Origin: Anaerolineae bacterium
GTDB taxonomy: Bacteria > Chloroflexota > Anaerolineae > Aggregatilineales > Phototrophicaceae
Assembly (NCBI GenBank): GCA_022823945.1
Contig: JAJEBK010000022.1
Location: forward strand, 62,001-126,000
Length of the DNA: 64,000 nt
Direction: 5' to 3'
The position numbers were made by a program, and so were the translations under genes. This document shows, piece by piece, positions 8,251-16,395 of the stretch (the first letter of the stretch is position 1; every line of letters begins with the position of its first letter). The notes under the pieces are model-generated. The model had not been told where the DNA came from. It ran no database searches and worked only from the letters and a program-made list of their open reading frames with translations.

Positions 8251-8925
8251 ATGGACAACTCAAACAGTCGCCAGAAGCTGGAAGCGCTGCGACTGCCGGC
8301 TGCGGAGTTTGCGGCGGCGCTGGCGGATATTGACCACCTGGCGGAATTGAAGCTGGCGCTGCGCTGTTTGGCAATGCTGCAGCAAAAAGAAGCCCCTTAC
8401 CGCTACCTGTGTTATGATGAGTTGCTGGCTGATGAAGTCTTGATGCGCGCGTTGGGAACGCAAGATGCGCTGGTTGATGCCTTGCAAAGGGGGATATCGC
8501 GCGGCATGTTGCTGGAAGCGTGGGTCGACCCAAACGGCTGCCTGAGGCGGCTCTTCGCCTGGAATGATGCAGACGGGCAGGCTTGGCAGCGGCAGATCCT
8601 GGCGGGGGAGTGGCAACCGGCTACGGCTGACGAGATTGAGGTGCTGCCGCCACGGCCATCGCTCTACGCGCTCTACGAAGACAATCTTGGCGTGCTGACG
8701 CCCATGATTGCCGAAGCCATACGCGACGCCGAAAGCGCTTATCCGCGTGAGTGGGTCGAAGACGCCATGCGCTATGCTGTACAGCGCAATGCGCGCAACT
8801 GGCGTTATGTCCATAAAGTGCTGGAAAACTGGCAGCAGGAAGGACGCAGCCGTGAAGCCGATTCAGGAGGTTCTCAAAAGCGGCAATATCAAAAGGGCAA
8901 ATGGAAAGATTTCATCGACTCCTGA
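8251..8925 (+). CDS. DnaD-domain protein, probable replication initiation factor
   Basis: Likely primosome component. Residues about 135-200 match the DnaD/DnaB2 domain: LYALYEDNLGVLTPMIAEA, then YPREWVEDAMRYAV, then ARNWRYVHKVLENWQQEG. The last stretch corresponds to the YxxxIL..W motif used for DNA binding in Firmicutes DnaD. The N-terminal part lacks an obvious winged helix by eye but is helical (AELKLALRCLAML). The ATG at 8251 lies 5 nt after the dnaB stop. The C-terminus overlaps the next gene by 74 nt. In Firmicutes, DnaD works with DnaB and DnaI to load the replicative helicase; the gene order here suggests an equivalent role. Confidence 0.82.
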   Translation: MDNSNSRQKLEALRLPAAEFAAALADIDHLAELKLALRCLAMLQQKEAPYRYLCYDELLADEVLMRALGTQDALVDALQRGISRGMLLEAWVDPNGCLRRLFAWNDADGQAWQRQILAGEWQPATADEIEVLPPRPSLYALYEDNLGVLTPMIAEAIRDAESAYPREWVEDAMRYAVQRNARNWRYVHKVLENWQQEGRSREADSGGSQKRQYQKGKWKDFIDS

Positions 8926-10273
8926 CGCGCAACCGGCAGTCCCGTTCGCCTTGGTTTGCCATGATCCAGAAAACCCGGGCGAGCCCTGCCCAATCTGCGC
9001 TGGCAAAGGCGTATTCGCTTATGATGTGCCGCTGAACGACCCGCGCTATGGCAAGTTTCAGCGCTGTCCAAACCACCCGGTCGAAACCGATTTCACCATG
9101 CACGAGCGGCTGCGGCGATTTGGCAACCTGGACGCCTACCGCGCGATGACATTCGACAGCTTCCAGGCGCGGCATTTTAACCTCAATTACACAGAAGCCA
9201 TCGTCAATTCATTGAGCAAAGCCAAGCGACAGGCGCGGGACTATGCGGCAAATCCGCAGGATTGGATTGTTTTTTCCGGTCCAGTTGGCTGTGGCAAAAC
9301 GCATTTGGCCGCCGCCATAGCCAATCAGCGGCTTGAGCAATGCGGCGAACTGGCGGTTTTTCTGACGGCTCCCGACCTGCTCGATGCGCTGCGCGGCGCG
9401 ATTGATCAACGTGGCGACAATGTTTTTGATGATTACTTCTATCGCATTCGCACAGCGCCTCTGCTCGTCCTGGACGATCTCGGTGTGGAGAATCCCACCA
9501 ACTGGGCAAAAGAAAAGCTCTTTCAGTTGCTCAATCATCGCCATGCCGACTCGCAGCCGACCGTGATCACAACCAATACGGACATTGGCGAACTCGATCC
9601 GCGCATCGGCAGCCGCATGGCGCAAGGCGCTGTCGTCAACATCAATGCGCCGGACTATCGCAGAAAGAGTCGCGAGCCGGCGGCCGCGTTTCACCTGTAC
9701 GCGCGGATGACATTCGAGACATTCAACGCCGAAAGTCACTTGCGTGGCGAACGCGAAAACCTCAAAAAAGCCAAAGGGCGGGCGCAGAACTGGGTGAAAG
9801 CTCCCAAAGGCTGGTTCTGCTTGCTTGGCGATCACGGCACCGGCAAGACCCATCTGGCTGCGGCAATCGCGCAAGAACTGGCTGAGCGCAATCATGAGGT
9901 GACATTCAAGACTTGCGCCGACCTGCTGGATTATTTGCGACTGGCGTTTGACCCGAATTCAAACGAACATTTTGATAAAAGGTTCAGCAAAATCGTCGCC
10001 GCCCCCATCCTGATTCTTGACGATTTAAGCCTCGCCAGCGCCACGCCATGGGCGGCTGAAAAACTTTTTCAGATCATCGATTATCGCTTCATAAGAGAGC
10101 TGCCGACAGTCATCACCTCGGCACAAGCTCCTATCGTTGAATCGCCGGTCACAGGCGGCTTCGCGGCGCAGACTGCCTATCGCATTTATTCCCGCATATT
10201 CGATCCGCGTTTTGACAAGCCGTTTGAAATCACCGCGCCTCCTTATTTTGAGCGCCAGAAGTACCTGCGCTGA
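8852..10273 (+). CDS. Tandem DnaC/DnaI-like AAA+ ATPase with N-terminal zinc site
   Basis: Probable helicase loader made of two DnaC/IstB-like AAA+ domains in one chain. Residues 30-76 hold a likely zinc site (C36, C46, C49, C72, H75). ATPase 1: YRAMTFDSFQ lead-in (97-106), Walker A GPVGCGKT (143-150), Walker B LLVLDD (204-209), GSRM arginine-finger region (253-256). ATPase 2: a matching lead-in YARMTFETFN (283-292), Walker A GDHGTGKT (325-332), Walker B ILILDD (386-391), YSRIFD (446-451). Both domains look intact. GTG at 8852 is chosen because AGGAAGGA precedes it; the frame upstream is dnaD shadow. Known DnaC and DnaI have one ATPase, so the fusion is unusual. Confidence 0.85.
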   Translation: MKPIQEVLKSGNIKRANGKISSTPDAQPAVPFALVCHDPENPGEPCPICAGKGVFAYDVPLNDPRYGKFQRCPNHPVETDFTMHERLRRFGNLDAYRAMTFDSFQARHFNLNYTEAIVNSLSKAKRQARDYAANPQDWIVFSGPVGCGKTHLAAAIANQRLEQCGELAVFLTAPDLLDALRGAIDQRGDNVFDDYFYRIRTAPLLVLDDLGVENPTNWAKEKLFQLLNHRHADSQPTVITTNTDIGELDPRIGSRMAQGAVVNINAPDYRRKSREPAAAFHLYARMTFETFNAESHLRGERENLKKAKGRAQNWVKAPKGWFCLLGDHGTGKTHLAAAIAQELAERNHEVTFKTCADLLDYLRLAFDPNSNEHFDKRFSKIVAAPILILDDLSLASATPWAAEKLFQIIDYRFIRELPTVITSAQAPIVESPVTGGFAAQTAYRIYSRIFDPRFDKPFEITAPPYFERQKYLR

Positions 10274-11148
10274 TGCCTCTTGCCCGCCTGGAGATTGCGC
10301 CTTATGCGCGCCAGCACCGCAGGTCCCTGTTGGACTTGATGAATCGCAGCCGCTGGACGCACACTCACCTCGACTGGCAGAGCATCCCCGACTGGCTGGC
10401 TGATGAAGGCGCCGCGGTTTGGCTGGCTCTTTTGGATGACGAATTGCTGGGCTATCTCGGATTGTCGCGGGTGGTGGCTGGCTGGCGTTGGCTGCGTCTT
10501 TTGGGCATCGGCGCTGGACGCATGCCGGGCGTCATTCTGCGCGAATTGTGGGCGCGGGCAGAAGCGGCTTGTCGGGACGAGGCTTGCGCTGGCATCGCTG
10601 GTTTGATGCTGACGAATTGGCTGCCGGTCTACTTCGCCGAGCTGGGTTTTCATTATTGCGATGATCTCGTTGTGCTGCAGCATATCGGCAAGCGCATCCC
10701 GCCGCGACCCAACTCGTTGGCTCATGTGCGCCCGGTTGAAGTGGAAGATATGGCGCAGTTGGCGAAGATTGACAAGCTGGCATTTGCGCCACCTTGGCAG
10801 ATCGAGCGCGCTGAATTGTGGGCTGCGTATCGCGCCTGCGTCTTTGCGACAGTTGCAACCCTCGACAGCGCGATAGTCGGTTATCAACTTTGCGCACGGC
10901 ATGGTGAAGCGGCACACCTGGCGCGACTCGCTGTGCATCCGGCGCATCAAGGCCAGGGCGTCGCTTCGCTGCTGCTGCAGGGCTTGCTGAGCGATTTGCT
11001 GGAGCGTGGCATCAGCGCCATCTCGGTCAACACACAAGCGAGCAACCGCCGTTCGCAACAGCTTTATCAGCGCTATGGATTCTTGCGCAATGGCAAAGAA
11101 TACGCCGTTTGGCAAAAGACGTTGGGGTCGGCGCGGGTGGGCGCATGA
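10273..11148 (+). CDS. Tandem GNAT-fold acetyltransferase
   Basis: Two GNAT halves in 291 aa. The C-terminal half (about 150-291) has a good acetyl-CoA motif A, ARLAVHPAHQGQGVASLLL, followed by ISVNTQASNRRSQQLYQRYG; it resembles RimI-type N-acyltransferases. The N-terminal half (VWLALLDDELLGYLGL ... VYFAELGFHYCDDLVVL) has the fold's ends but no clear pyrophosphate loop, so it may be structural. The ATG overlaps the ATPase stop by one base (TGATG), and the next gene overlaps in turn, so it sits in the replication operon. The substrate is unknown. Confidence 0.75.
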   Translation: MPLARLEIAPYARQHRRSLLDLMNRSRWTHTHLDWQSIPDWLADEGAAVWLALLDDELLGYLGLSRVVAGWRWLRLLGIGAGRMPGVILRELWARAEAACRDEACAGIAGLMLTNWLPVYFAELGFHYCDDLVVLQHIGKRIPPRPNSLAHVRPVEVEDMAQLAKIDKLAFAPPWQIERAELWAAYRACVFATVATLDSAIVGYQLCARHGEAAHLARLAVHPAHQGQGVASLLLQGLLSDLLERGISAISVNTQASNRRSQQLYQRYGFLRNGKEYAVWQKTLGSARVGA

Positions 11149-12125
11149 CGACTATCTATCGCGAAGCAGACGCCAACCTGAACCTGCTCAGCGGCAAGGC
11201 TGTCGGCATTATCGGCTATGGCAATCTGGGACGGCCGCTCGCCAACAACCTGCGCGATTCGCGTGTGCGCGTCATGATCGGTCTGCGCGAAGACGAAACC
11301 CGCGACCACGCCCGCCAGGATGGTTTTTCGCCCACGGATATTGAGCGCGTCGTGCCGCGCTGTCATATTTTGCTGTTGATGCTGCCCAATGTCGTCTTGC
11401 CCGAAGTCTATCTGGAGCGCATATCGCCTTATCTGCAGCGAGGGCATCTGTTGGTTTTCGCCAGCGGCTACAATATCGCCTTTGGATTTGTGGAGCCGCC
11501 GCCCTTTGTCGATGTCGGCATGATCGCCCCGCGCACCATTGGCGCAGCCGTCCGCACGCGCTATCTCAATGGCAGCGGTTTCTACAGCTTCGTCGGCGTG
11601 GGCCAAGACGCCACCGGCACAACCTTGGAAACCCTGCTGGCGCTGGCAAAGGTGATGGGCAGCCTGCGCGCCGGCGCGATTGAAGTTTCGCTGGAACAAG
11701 AGGCCCAGCTCGATCTCTTCGTGCAGCAGGCGATTCTGCCAGCCTTCCAACATGTGATGACCACTGCGGCGGCTTTGCTGCTGCAACACGGTTACCCGCC
11801 CGAAGCTGTCATGATGGACTTGATCATCTCTGGCGAGTTCACCGATTATCTTTCGCGCGCTTCGGAAAACGGCTTGCTGCACGCGCTGCGCCTGTCTTCG
11901 CTGACTGGGCAATACGGCATCTTCAGTCGCTTGCATCGCTTCAAAGAGTTGAAGCTGGAAGCCCTGATGGAAGCGACGCTGGAAGAAATCTGCCAGGGCG
12001 ATTTCGCGGTCGAATGGTCGCGTGAATATGACAATGGTTATCCGCGCCTGACCAGCCTGCTGCAAGCGCAAGAGCAGTTGACTTTGTGGGCTTTGGAGCA
12101 GGGCACCCTGGACCGCTTGAAATGA
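11145..12125 (+). CDS. Ketol-acid-reductoisomerase-like protein with altered active site
   Basis: The sequence follows IlvC (KARI) through both domains. It opens IYREADANLNLLSGKAVGII, then GYGNLGRPLANNLRDS (NADPH fold), VDVGMIAPRTIGAAVR, and the helical domain with LEQEAQLDLF. By eye the catalytic residues differ: the usual AHGFNI is ASGYNI (His to Ser), APKG is APRT (Lys to Arg), and the DxxxE metal pair reads DLFVQ (Glu to Gln), while one Asp and one Glu remain. A paralogue with another reaction is more likely than the valine/isoleucine pathway enzyme. The start overlaps the GNAT stop (ATGA). No ilvB, ilvN or ilvD lies nearby. Confidence 0.7.
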   Translation: MTTIYREADANLNLLSGKAVGIIGYGNLGRPLANNLRDSRVRVMIGLREDETRDHARQDGFSPTDIERVVPRCHILLLMLPNVVLPEVYLERISPYLQRGHLLVFASGYNIAFGFVEPPPFVDVGMIAPRTIGAAVRTRYLNGSGFYSFVGVGQDATGTTLETLLALAKVMGSLRAGAIEVSLEQEAQLDLFVQQAILPAFQHVMTTAAALLLQHGYPPEAVMMDLIISGEFTDYLSRASENGLLHALRLSSLTGQYGIFSRLHRFKELKLEALMEATLEEICQGDFAVEWSREYDNGYPRLTSLLQAQEQLTLWALEQGTLDRLK

Positions 12126-12193
12126 CCCTTCCCAAAAAAGCCGGGGAGGCAAACGCGCGCACGATTTTTTTCGACAATGGAAAGGAAACAGCC

Positions 12194-12985
12194 TTGCGAA
12201 GCCCGGTCAAAGCAGTGATTTCGGATATGGATGGCGTCTTGTGGCGAGGCGTGGTTGCGCTGCCGGGCATGGGCGAATTCTTCGACCTGCTCTTTGCCAA
12301 CGACCTAGAATTTGCGCTGGCCACCAACAACAGCCGCAATACACCAGCCGATTATGTGCAGAAACTGGCGAAGATGGGCGTGCAAGGCATACAAGAGCGG
12401 CACATCATTACCAGCGGCACCGCCACCATTAGCTACCTGCAAACGCATTATCCAGCCGGCAGCGACCTGTTCGTGGTGGGTGGCGATGGCTTAAAGCAAA
12501 TGATCGTTCGCGCTGGCTTTCATCTGGCCGAAAGCGCGGTTGAGGCGGTCGTCTGTGGCATCGACTTTGATTTGACCTATGGTAAACTGCGCACGGCGAC
12601 CTTGTTGATCCGAGGCGGCGCCGATTTTATCGGCACGAATCCAGATTCGTCCTTCCCTTCGCCAGATGGACTGGTGCCGGGCGCGGGCAGCATCCTGGCG
12701 CTGCTGGAATCCGCGACTGGTCGAGCGCCCACCATCATCGGCAAGCCCATGCGTGGCATGTTTGATGCGGCTTTGGGGGTTTTGGGAACCGCGCCGCCGG
12801 AAACACTGATGATCGGCGACCGCATCAATACGGATATCGCCGGAGCAAAAGCCCTGGACATGCAAACGGCGCTGGTGCTGACAGGCGTGGAATCTCCCGA
12901 TAGCCTTGCCGCCAGCGCTGTCCAGCCGGATTATGTCTATGCCGGCTTGCCAGAGCTGGTCGCGGCGCTCGCCCAGGTTAGCTAG
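12194..12985 (+). CDS. HAD-superfamily phosphatase (NagD-like)
   Basis: HAD phosphatase of the NagD/p-nitrophenylphosphatase-like subfamily (IIA). Motif I is ISDMDGVLWRG, motif II ALATNNSRNTP, the Lys motif TIIGKPMRGMFDAAL, motif III LMIGDRINTDIAGAKALDMQ; the cap carries VVCGIDFDLTYGKL. Likely substrates are small phosphorylated sugars or phosphoglycolate. The start is debatable. TTG at 12194 has AAAGGA 7 nt upstream and begins right before motif I. ATG at 12122 overlaps the previous stop (ATGA) and would add 24 polar residues. It is the last gene of the run that starts at dnaB, and meets the convergent dehydrogenase with an 8-bp overlap. Confidence 0.88.
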   Translation: MRSPVKAVISDMDGVLWRGVVALPGMGEFFDLLFANDLEFALATNNSRNTPADYVQKLAKMGVQGIQERHIITSGTATISYLQTHYPAGSDLFVVGGDGLKQMIVRAGFHLAESAVEAVVCGIDFDLTYGKLRTATLLIRGGADFIGTNPDSSFPSPDGLVPGAGSILALLESATGRAPTIIGKPMRGMFDAALGVLGTAPPETLMIGDRINTDIAGAKALDMQTALVLTGVESPDSLAASAVQPDYVYAGLPELVAALAQVS

Positions 12986-13820
12986 GTTCGTTCAGCAGCG
13001 CGGCCAGCACATCGTCCAGTTCGGGCAATGAATCCGCGTCTTTGAAACCCGCCATGCGCCGATAGACTTCATAAGCGGCCAGATGAAAGCCGTCTGGCAA
13101 ACCCGCTTCTGCAAATGTCGCGGCGATCTCTTGCATCTCACCTGTGAAGCGCCAGGCTTTTGCGGTGACCGTCCGTACCTGATTCGCGCGCGATTCGGTG
13201 GCATCGGGCAGACGCCGCGCCCATTCGCCATCCAGGTCGCCGCGCACACCCATGGCTTCCGCAGTTGCCTGCACAGCGGAAAGCAGCGCGGTTGTGCCTT
13301 TGGTCTGGGCAGCGAAGACCATCTTCAGCGCCGATGCGCGTCCGACTTCGTCGCCAATGACGATGGCTTCCGTCAGGCTGCCCTCGAACAGACTGGCGAT
13401 TTGCGGGGCTGAATTGCCCGACAGATAAAAGCGGGTTGCGCCTTTTTCCCAAGCCGGCGGACCGATGATGCCGCCATCCACAAAGTCGATGCCAGCGGCT
13501 GTCATGCGCTCGCCGATTCGCCTGGCTTTTTGTGGAGCGATAGCATTGCCGTCGCAATAAAGCCCTGCGAAGCCAGCTTCCAGCGTCGCCTCTGCGACAG
13601 CCTCTGCGGCATGTGGCGGGCAAACGCAGATGATGGTCTCACAGCTTTTGCAGAGGCACGCCACCGTATCCATGTCCAGCAGATTGTGTTCCTCTGCGCG
13701 GAGGCGGGTGGCGGCGCTGCGTCCGGCTGATACCCAATAGACGGCATGCCCGGCTGCTCGTGCCGATGCCGCGATCGAAATGCCCATCGCGCCAGGATGG
13801 ATGATGCCCACTGCGCTCAT
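12978..13820 (-). CDS. NAD(P)-dependent dehydrogenase, 3-hydroxyisobutyrate/6-phosphogluconate type
   Basis: Two-domain oxidoreductase. The N-terminal Rossmann domain starts GIIHPGAMGISIAASARAAGH (the family loop is GxxxMG), followed by CVCPPHAAEAV and the substrate region FVDGGIIGPPAWEKGATRFYLSG. The all-helical C-terminal domain (LKMVFAAQTKGTTALLSA onward) resembles the DUF1932 type. The expected catalytic Lys is probably in ALKMVFAAQTK. The stop region overlaps the HAD gene; the start overlaps the hisG stop (ATGA), so it is translated with hisG though no histidine-pathway role is known. The substrate is unknown. Confidence 0.8.
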   Translation of the reverse strand: MSAVGIIHPGAMGISIAASARAAGHAVYWVSAGRSAATRLRAEEHNLLDMDTVACLCKSCETIICVCPPHAAEAVAEATLEAGFAGLYCDGNAIAPQKARRIGERMTAAGIDFVDGGIIGPPAWEKGATRFYLSGNSAPQIASLFEGSLTEAIVIGDEVGRASALKMVFAAQTKGTTALLSAVQATAEAMGVRGDLDGEWARRLPDATESRANQVRTVTAKAWRFTGEMQEIAATFAEAGLPDGFHLAAYEVYRRMAGFKDADSLPELDDVLAALLNEPS

Positions 13821-14848
13821 TGTATCGTCAGCCTTTCGTCAGTATGCAGCAATTGTTCGAAGCGGTTGTAAGTGGCGGACTTCGCATCAAATACATAGTC
13901 AGGGCGCGTGACGATGATGTCTGTGCCGCCCAGCGCGCGCAAATGTTGCATGGTCTTGTGAATCAGTTCGCTGCGCACCAGCAGGTTGGTTTCAAACCAG
14001 CGCTGCGTCGTGCCGGGCGGGCTGGCCACGGCGACTACGCCAGGTCCCTTGCTGCCGCTGAGCGCAGGATTCGCCAATATGCGCTCCTGCACATCCATGG
14101 TCGATTCGCCAGCGATATTGGCGCGCAGAGACACAAATTGCCGCGCTCGCCGATGCGCCTCGATGCGCTCGATCAACTCTCGCAGCGTCTCCAGCTTGTT
14201 CGCAGAGGCGCGCAAACCACGCCGATTGCCGATGAGCACAGCCTGCGCGTCGATGATATTGCCGCCAGCAATGGGGCGCAGTTGATTTTCTCGCAAGGTG
14301 GTGCCCGTCTCGCTGATATCGGCAATAAGATCGGCATAGCCCATGCGCGGCGCAGCTTCCAACGCGCCATCGGCATGCACCAGCTGGAAGTTAACGATGC
14401 CCTGTCGGCGCAGAAATCGCTCCACCAGGTTGCGGTATTTGCTGGCGATGCGCAGCGGTACGCCGCTTGCTTGTTGGCGCAGGCTGCGGTCTGCCAGGTC
14501 GGCGATGGACGCCACATCAGTCCAGGAATCGGGCACCGCCAGCAGCAAGGTGCAGCGGGCAAAGCCCAGCCGGTCGATAAGCATGACATTCGTCGAGTCT
14601 TCGCTGTATTCTGCGACCACATCCAGGCTGGTGATGCCGATGTCCACGAGTCCTTCTGCCACACGACCGGGGATATCGCGGGGCCGTTGATAGACCACTT
14701 CGGTCTGCGGCAGGCTGGGGATGGATGCTGTGTACTGGCGGCGGTTGGGCTTGTAAACAGGCAGTCCGGCGCGCGCAAGAAAACGGTCGCAGTCGTCGTC
14801 CAGTTTGCCCTTGCTGGGCAGCGCGATGATGAGCGAGTCTGCTGGCAT
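13817..14848 (-). CDS. hisG: ATP phosphoribosyltransferase
   Basis: First enzyme of histidine synthesis, joining ATP and PRPP. It matches the long (HisG_L) form: LIIALPSKGKLDDDC at the start, VVYQRPRDIPGRVAEGLVDI, GITSLDVVAEY, then the PRPP-binding GYADLIADISETGTTLRENQL, and a C-terminal ferredoxin-like regulatory domain (GPGVVAVASPPGTTQRWFET) that mediates histidine feedback in the long form. At 343 aa it is slightly longer than average. ATG at 14848 has AAGGA 7 nt before it. An extended -10 lies at 14889-14897. No other his genes are in the window; a dehydrogenase is coupled downstream. Confidence 0.93.
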   Translation of the reverse strand: MPADSLIIALPSKGKLDDDCDRFLARAGLPVYKPNRRQYTASIPSLPQTEVVYQRPRDIPGRVAEGLVDIGITSLDVVAEYSEDSTNVMLIDRLGFARCTLLLAVPDSWTDVASIADLADRSLRQQASGVPLRIASKYRNLVERFLRRQGIVNFQLVHADGALEAAPRMGYADLIADISETGTTLRENQLRPIAGGNIIDAQAVLIGNRRGLRASANKLETLRELIERIEAHRRARQFVSLRANIAGESTMDVQERILANPALSGSKGPGVVAVASPPGTTQRWFETNLLVRSELIHKTMQHLRALGGTDIIVTRPDYVFDAKSATYNRFEQLLHTDERLTIQ

Positions 14849-14888
14849 CAGGTTTTCCTTGCGGTACGCTGGCGCGGCGGTCGCGGCG

Positions 14889-14897
14889 ATTGTAGCA
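14889..14897 (-). promoter_or_regulatory. Extended -10 promoter of hisG
   Basis: TGCTACAAT on the minus strand, about 40 nt upstream of the hisG ATG: an extended -10 with a one-base change from TATAAT and no clear -35. Confidence 0.5.
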
Positions 14898-14959
14898 CAG
14901 AACCTCTTCAAATCACGCCGCCGAGTCGGCCGGGCGCTGCACTGTGCGGGAGGGCAATT

Positions 14960-16048
14960 TCAGCTGAATTCGACGACATATTCGCTGGCGTCTTCGTCTA
15001 TAAAGCGCAGCAGGCGCAAGCCCTCGGCTTCGATCGCCGCCTGGCATTCCGCAGGGACCGTCTCAAACAAGCTGATGGACAGCCGGACGCGGTCTTTCTC
15101 TCGCCTGGCTTTCCAGATCGCGCCGACAAAGCCGTCGATGAGCACGCTGCCCAAGACTCTGCCAGCCGAAACGAATACTTTCTTGCGATGCCGCTCGGGC
15201 AAGATGCGCGTGCGGTTCTTGTGCGCGATCAAGCTATTGTCGTATTCGGGCAGAAAGCGAATCGGCGCTGGCGCAGCTTCGGGCAGCAAGGGCAGAGCGG
15301 GCAGGTCAACCAGTTGCGCGCCATCTTCGCTGCGATAAGCGACCAATGTCTTGAGGACGGGCGCCAGCGCCTTTTTCAGGCTGGTCATGCCGCACCAGGT
15401 CTGGAAGTCCATGACGCTGGCAGGTCCAAATGCGGCCAGATAGCGCCGAAAAAGCATCGCCAGATCAGACGACTTCGCCTCGCCCAGCCAGTTGAAGGCG
15501 GTGGTATAGGTTGCGCCCGTGCCCACGCCCCAAGTACCGCTGGGTGGCACTTGCAGCAGCGGCAGATAACTGCGCACGGCGTAGGCCATGGCTTGCTTGT
15601 CATGCTGTGGGAAGTGTCGCTGCAACTCGTCGCGCAGCGCCCCAATGGCTGGTGTTTGGGCTTCCAGAAAGGGCAGCGCGACTTCGATCAAACTTGGGAT
15701 ATCCAGGTCTTTGGCGCGCGCCCCAAAGAAAGACCGCAAGCCCCGCGCCAAAGCTGGTTGAATGACCGATTGGAAACGCTGATGGTCGGGCGCTGAAACC
15801 AGATGCAGGGTGGAGCGAATCCACGGCGCTCTGACCACCTCTCGTGAATTCAGCAGCGCAGTCAACTCGACTTTCTGGAACTTGACGAGCCGCGTCCACA
15901 AGCCGATGTAGGGCGGGTTGGGGATCTGCGATTGCATGCCCGCCAGTCGCTCCATAGCCGCAAGTGGCAGGATGTCGCAGCGTTCCAGCAGCATCTGGCG
16001 CGCGAGCAGCGTGCGGTTGAGCTGCCGCTGTGTGATCGTTTCGGTCAA
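14960..16048 (-). CDS. AlkZ-like winged-helix protein (HTH_42, putative DNA glycosylase)
   Basis: Belongs to the HTH_42/YcaQ-AlkZ family, whose studied members unhook DNA crosslinks or remove bulky alkyl bases. Family features: LNRTLLARQMLLER at the N-terminus, then the QxQ motif in GMQSQIPNPPYIGLWTR (in AlkZ enzymes this motif is catalytic), then REVVRAPWIRSTLHLVSAPD, the AFNWLGEA region, RFLPEYDNSLIAHKNRTRI and the closing strands. At 362 aa it is the family's length. The start is inferred from family alignment: TTG at 16048, 8 nt after the preceding stop. It is the last gene of a PfkB, sigma factor, membrane protein operon. Confidence 0.8.
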   Translation of the reverse strand: MTETITQRQLNRTLLARQMLLERCDILPLAAMERLAGMQSQIPNPPYIGLWTRLVKFQKVELTALLNSREVVRAPWIRSTLHLVSAPDHQRFQSVIQPALARGLRSFFGARAKDLDIPSLIEVALPFLEAQTPAIGALRDELQRHFPQHDKQAMAYAVRSYLPLLQVPPSGTWGVGTGATYTTAFNWLGEAKSSDLAMLFRRYLAAFGPASVMDFQTWCGMTSLKKALAPVLKTLVAYRSEDGAQLVDLPALPLLPEAAPAPIRFLPEYDNSLIAHKNRTRILPERHRKKVFVSAGRVLGSVLIDGFVGAIWKARREKDRVRLSISLFETVPAECQAAIEAEGLRLLRFIDEDASEYVVEFS

Positions 16049-16056
16049 GGCATGTC

Positions 16057-16395
16057 TCAAGCAGAACTGGGCACGGTATCTTCGACCAGTTCTCCTCCGC
16101 CATTGCCGCCCAACAGCCGGCGTAGCATCAGCAGCAGACAACCAGCCGCCAAGGCAAGCGCCGCGGCGAATTGCAGTCGTGGAGACAAACTGCGCAGCCG
16201 AGAAGGCACATCCGCGCCCTCATCCATGATTTGCGCGCGCAATTCCCTGGCAAACGATTCGCGCGGCTGTCGCGATGTCAGCGCAGATTCCAGCGCCTTC
16301 GTGAGTTGAGCGAGGGCTTCGGCTTCGTGCTGCTCGTCATCGGCTGGCAACAGATTATCGCGCGTTGCAGGCTGATCTGGCTTCATAGCGGTCAT
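16057..16395 (-). CDS. Small single-pass membrane protein, candidate anti-sigma factor
   Basis: 112-aa protein with a soluble N-terminal part (EAEALAQLTKALESALTSR) and one C-terminal membrane helix, LQFAAALALAAGCLLLMLRR, followed by a short acidic tail. Its ATG overlaps the stop of the ECF sigma gene (ATGA), the usual place for an anti-sigma factor. No zinc-binding HxxxCxxC motif is present, so it is not a classic ZAS protein. The anti-sigma role is inferred from context and layout only; there is no recognisable family motif. Confidence 0.55.
   Translation of the reverse strand: MTAMKPDQPATRDNLLPADDEQHEAEALAQLTKALESALTSRQPRESFARELRAQIMDEGADVPSRLRSLSPRLQFAAALALAAGCLLLMLRRLLGGNGGGELVEDTVPSSA

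Noticed and set aside
13820..15796. 658-codon plus-strand open frame
   Set aside because: It runs across hisG and the AlkZ-like gene on the opposite strand; both real genes show clear family motifs, this frame none.
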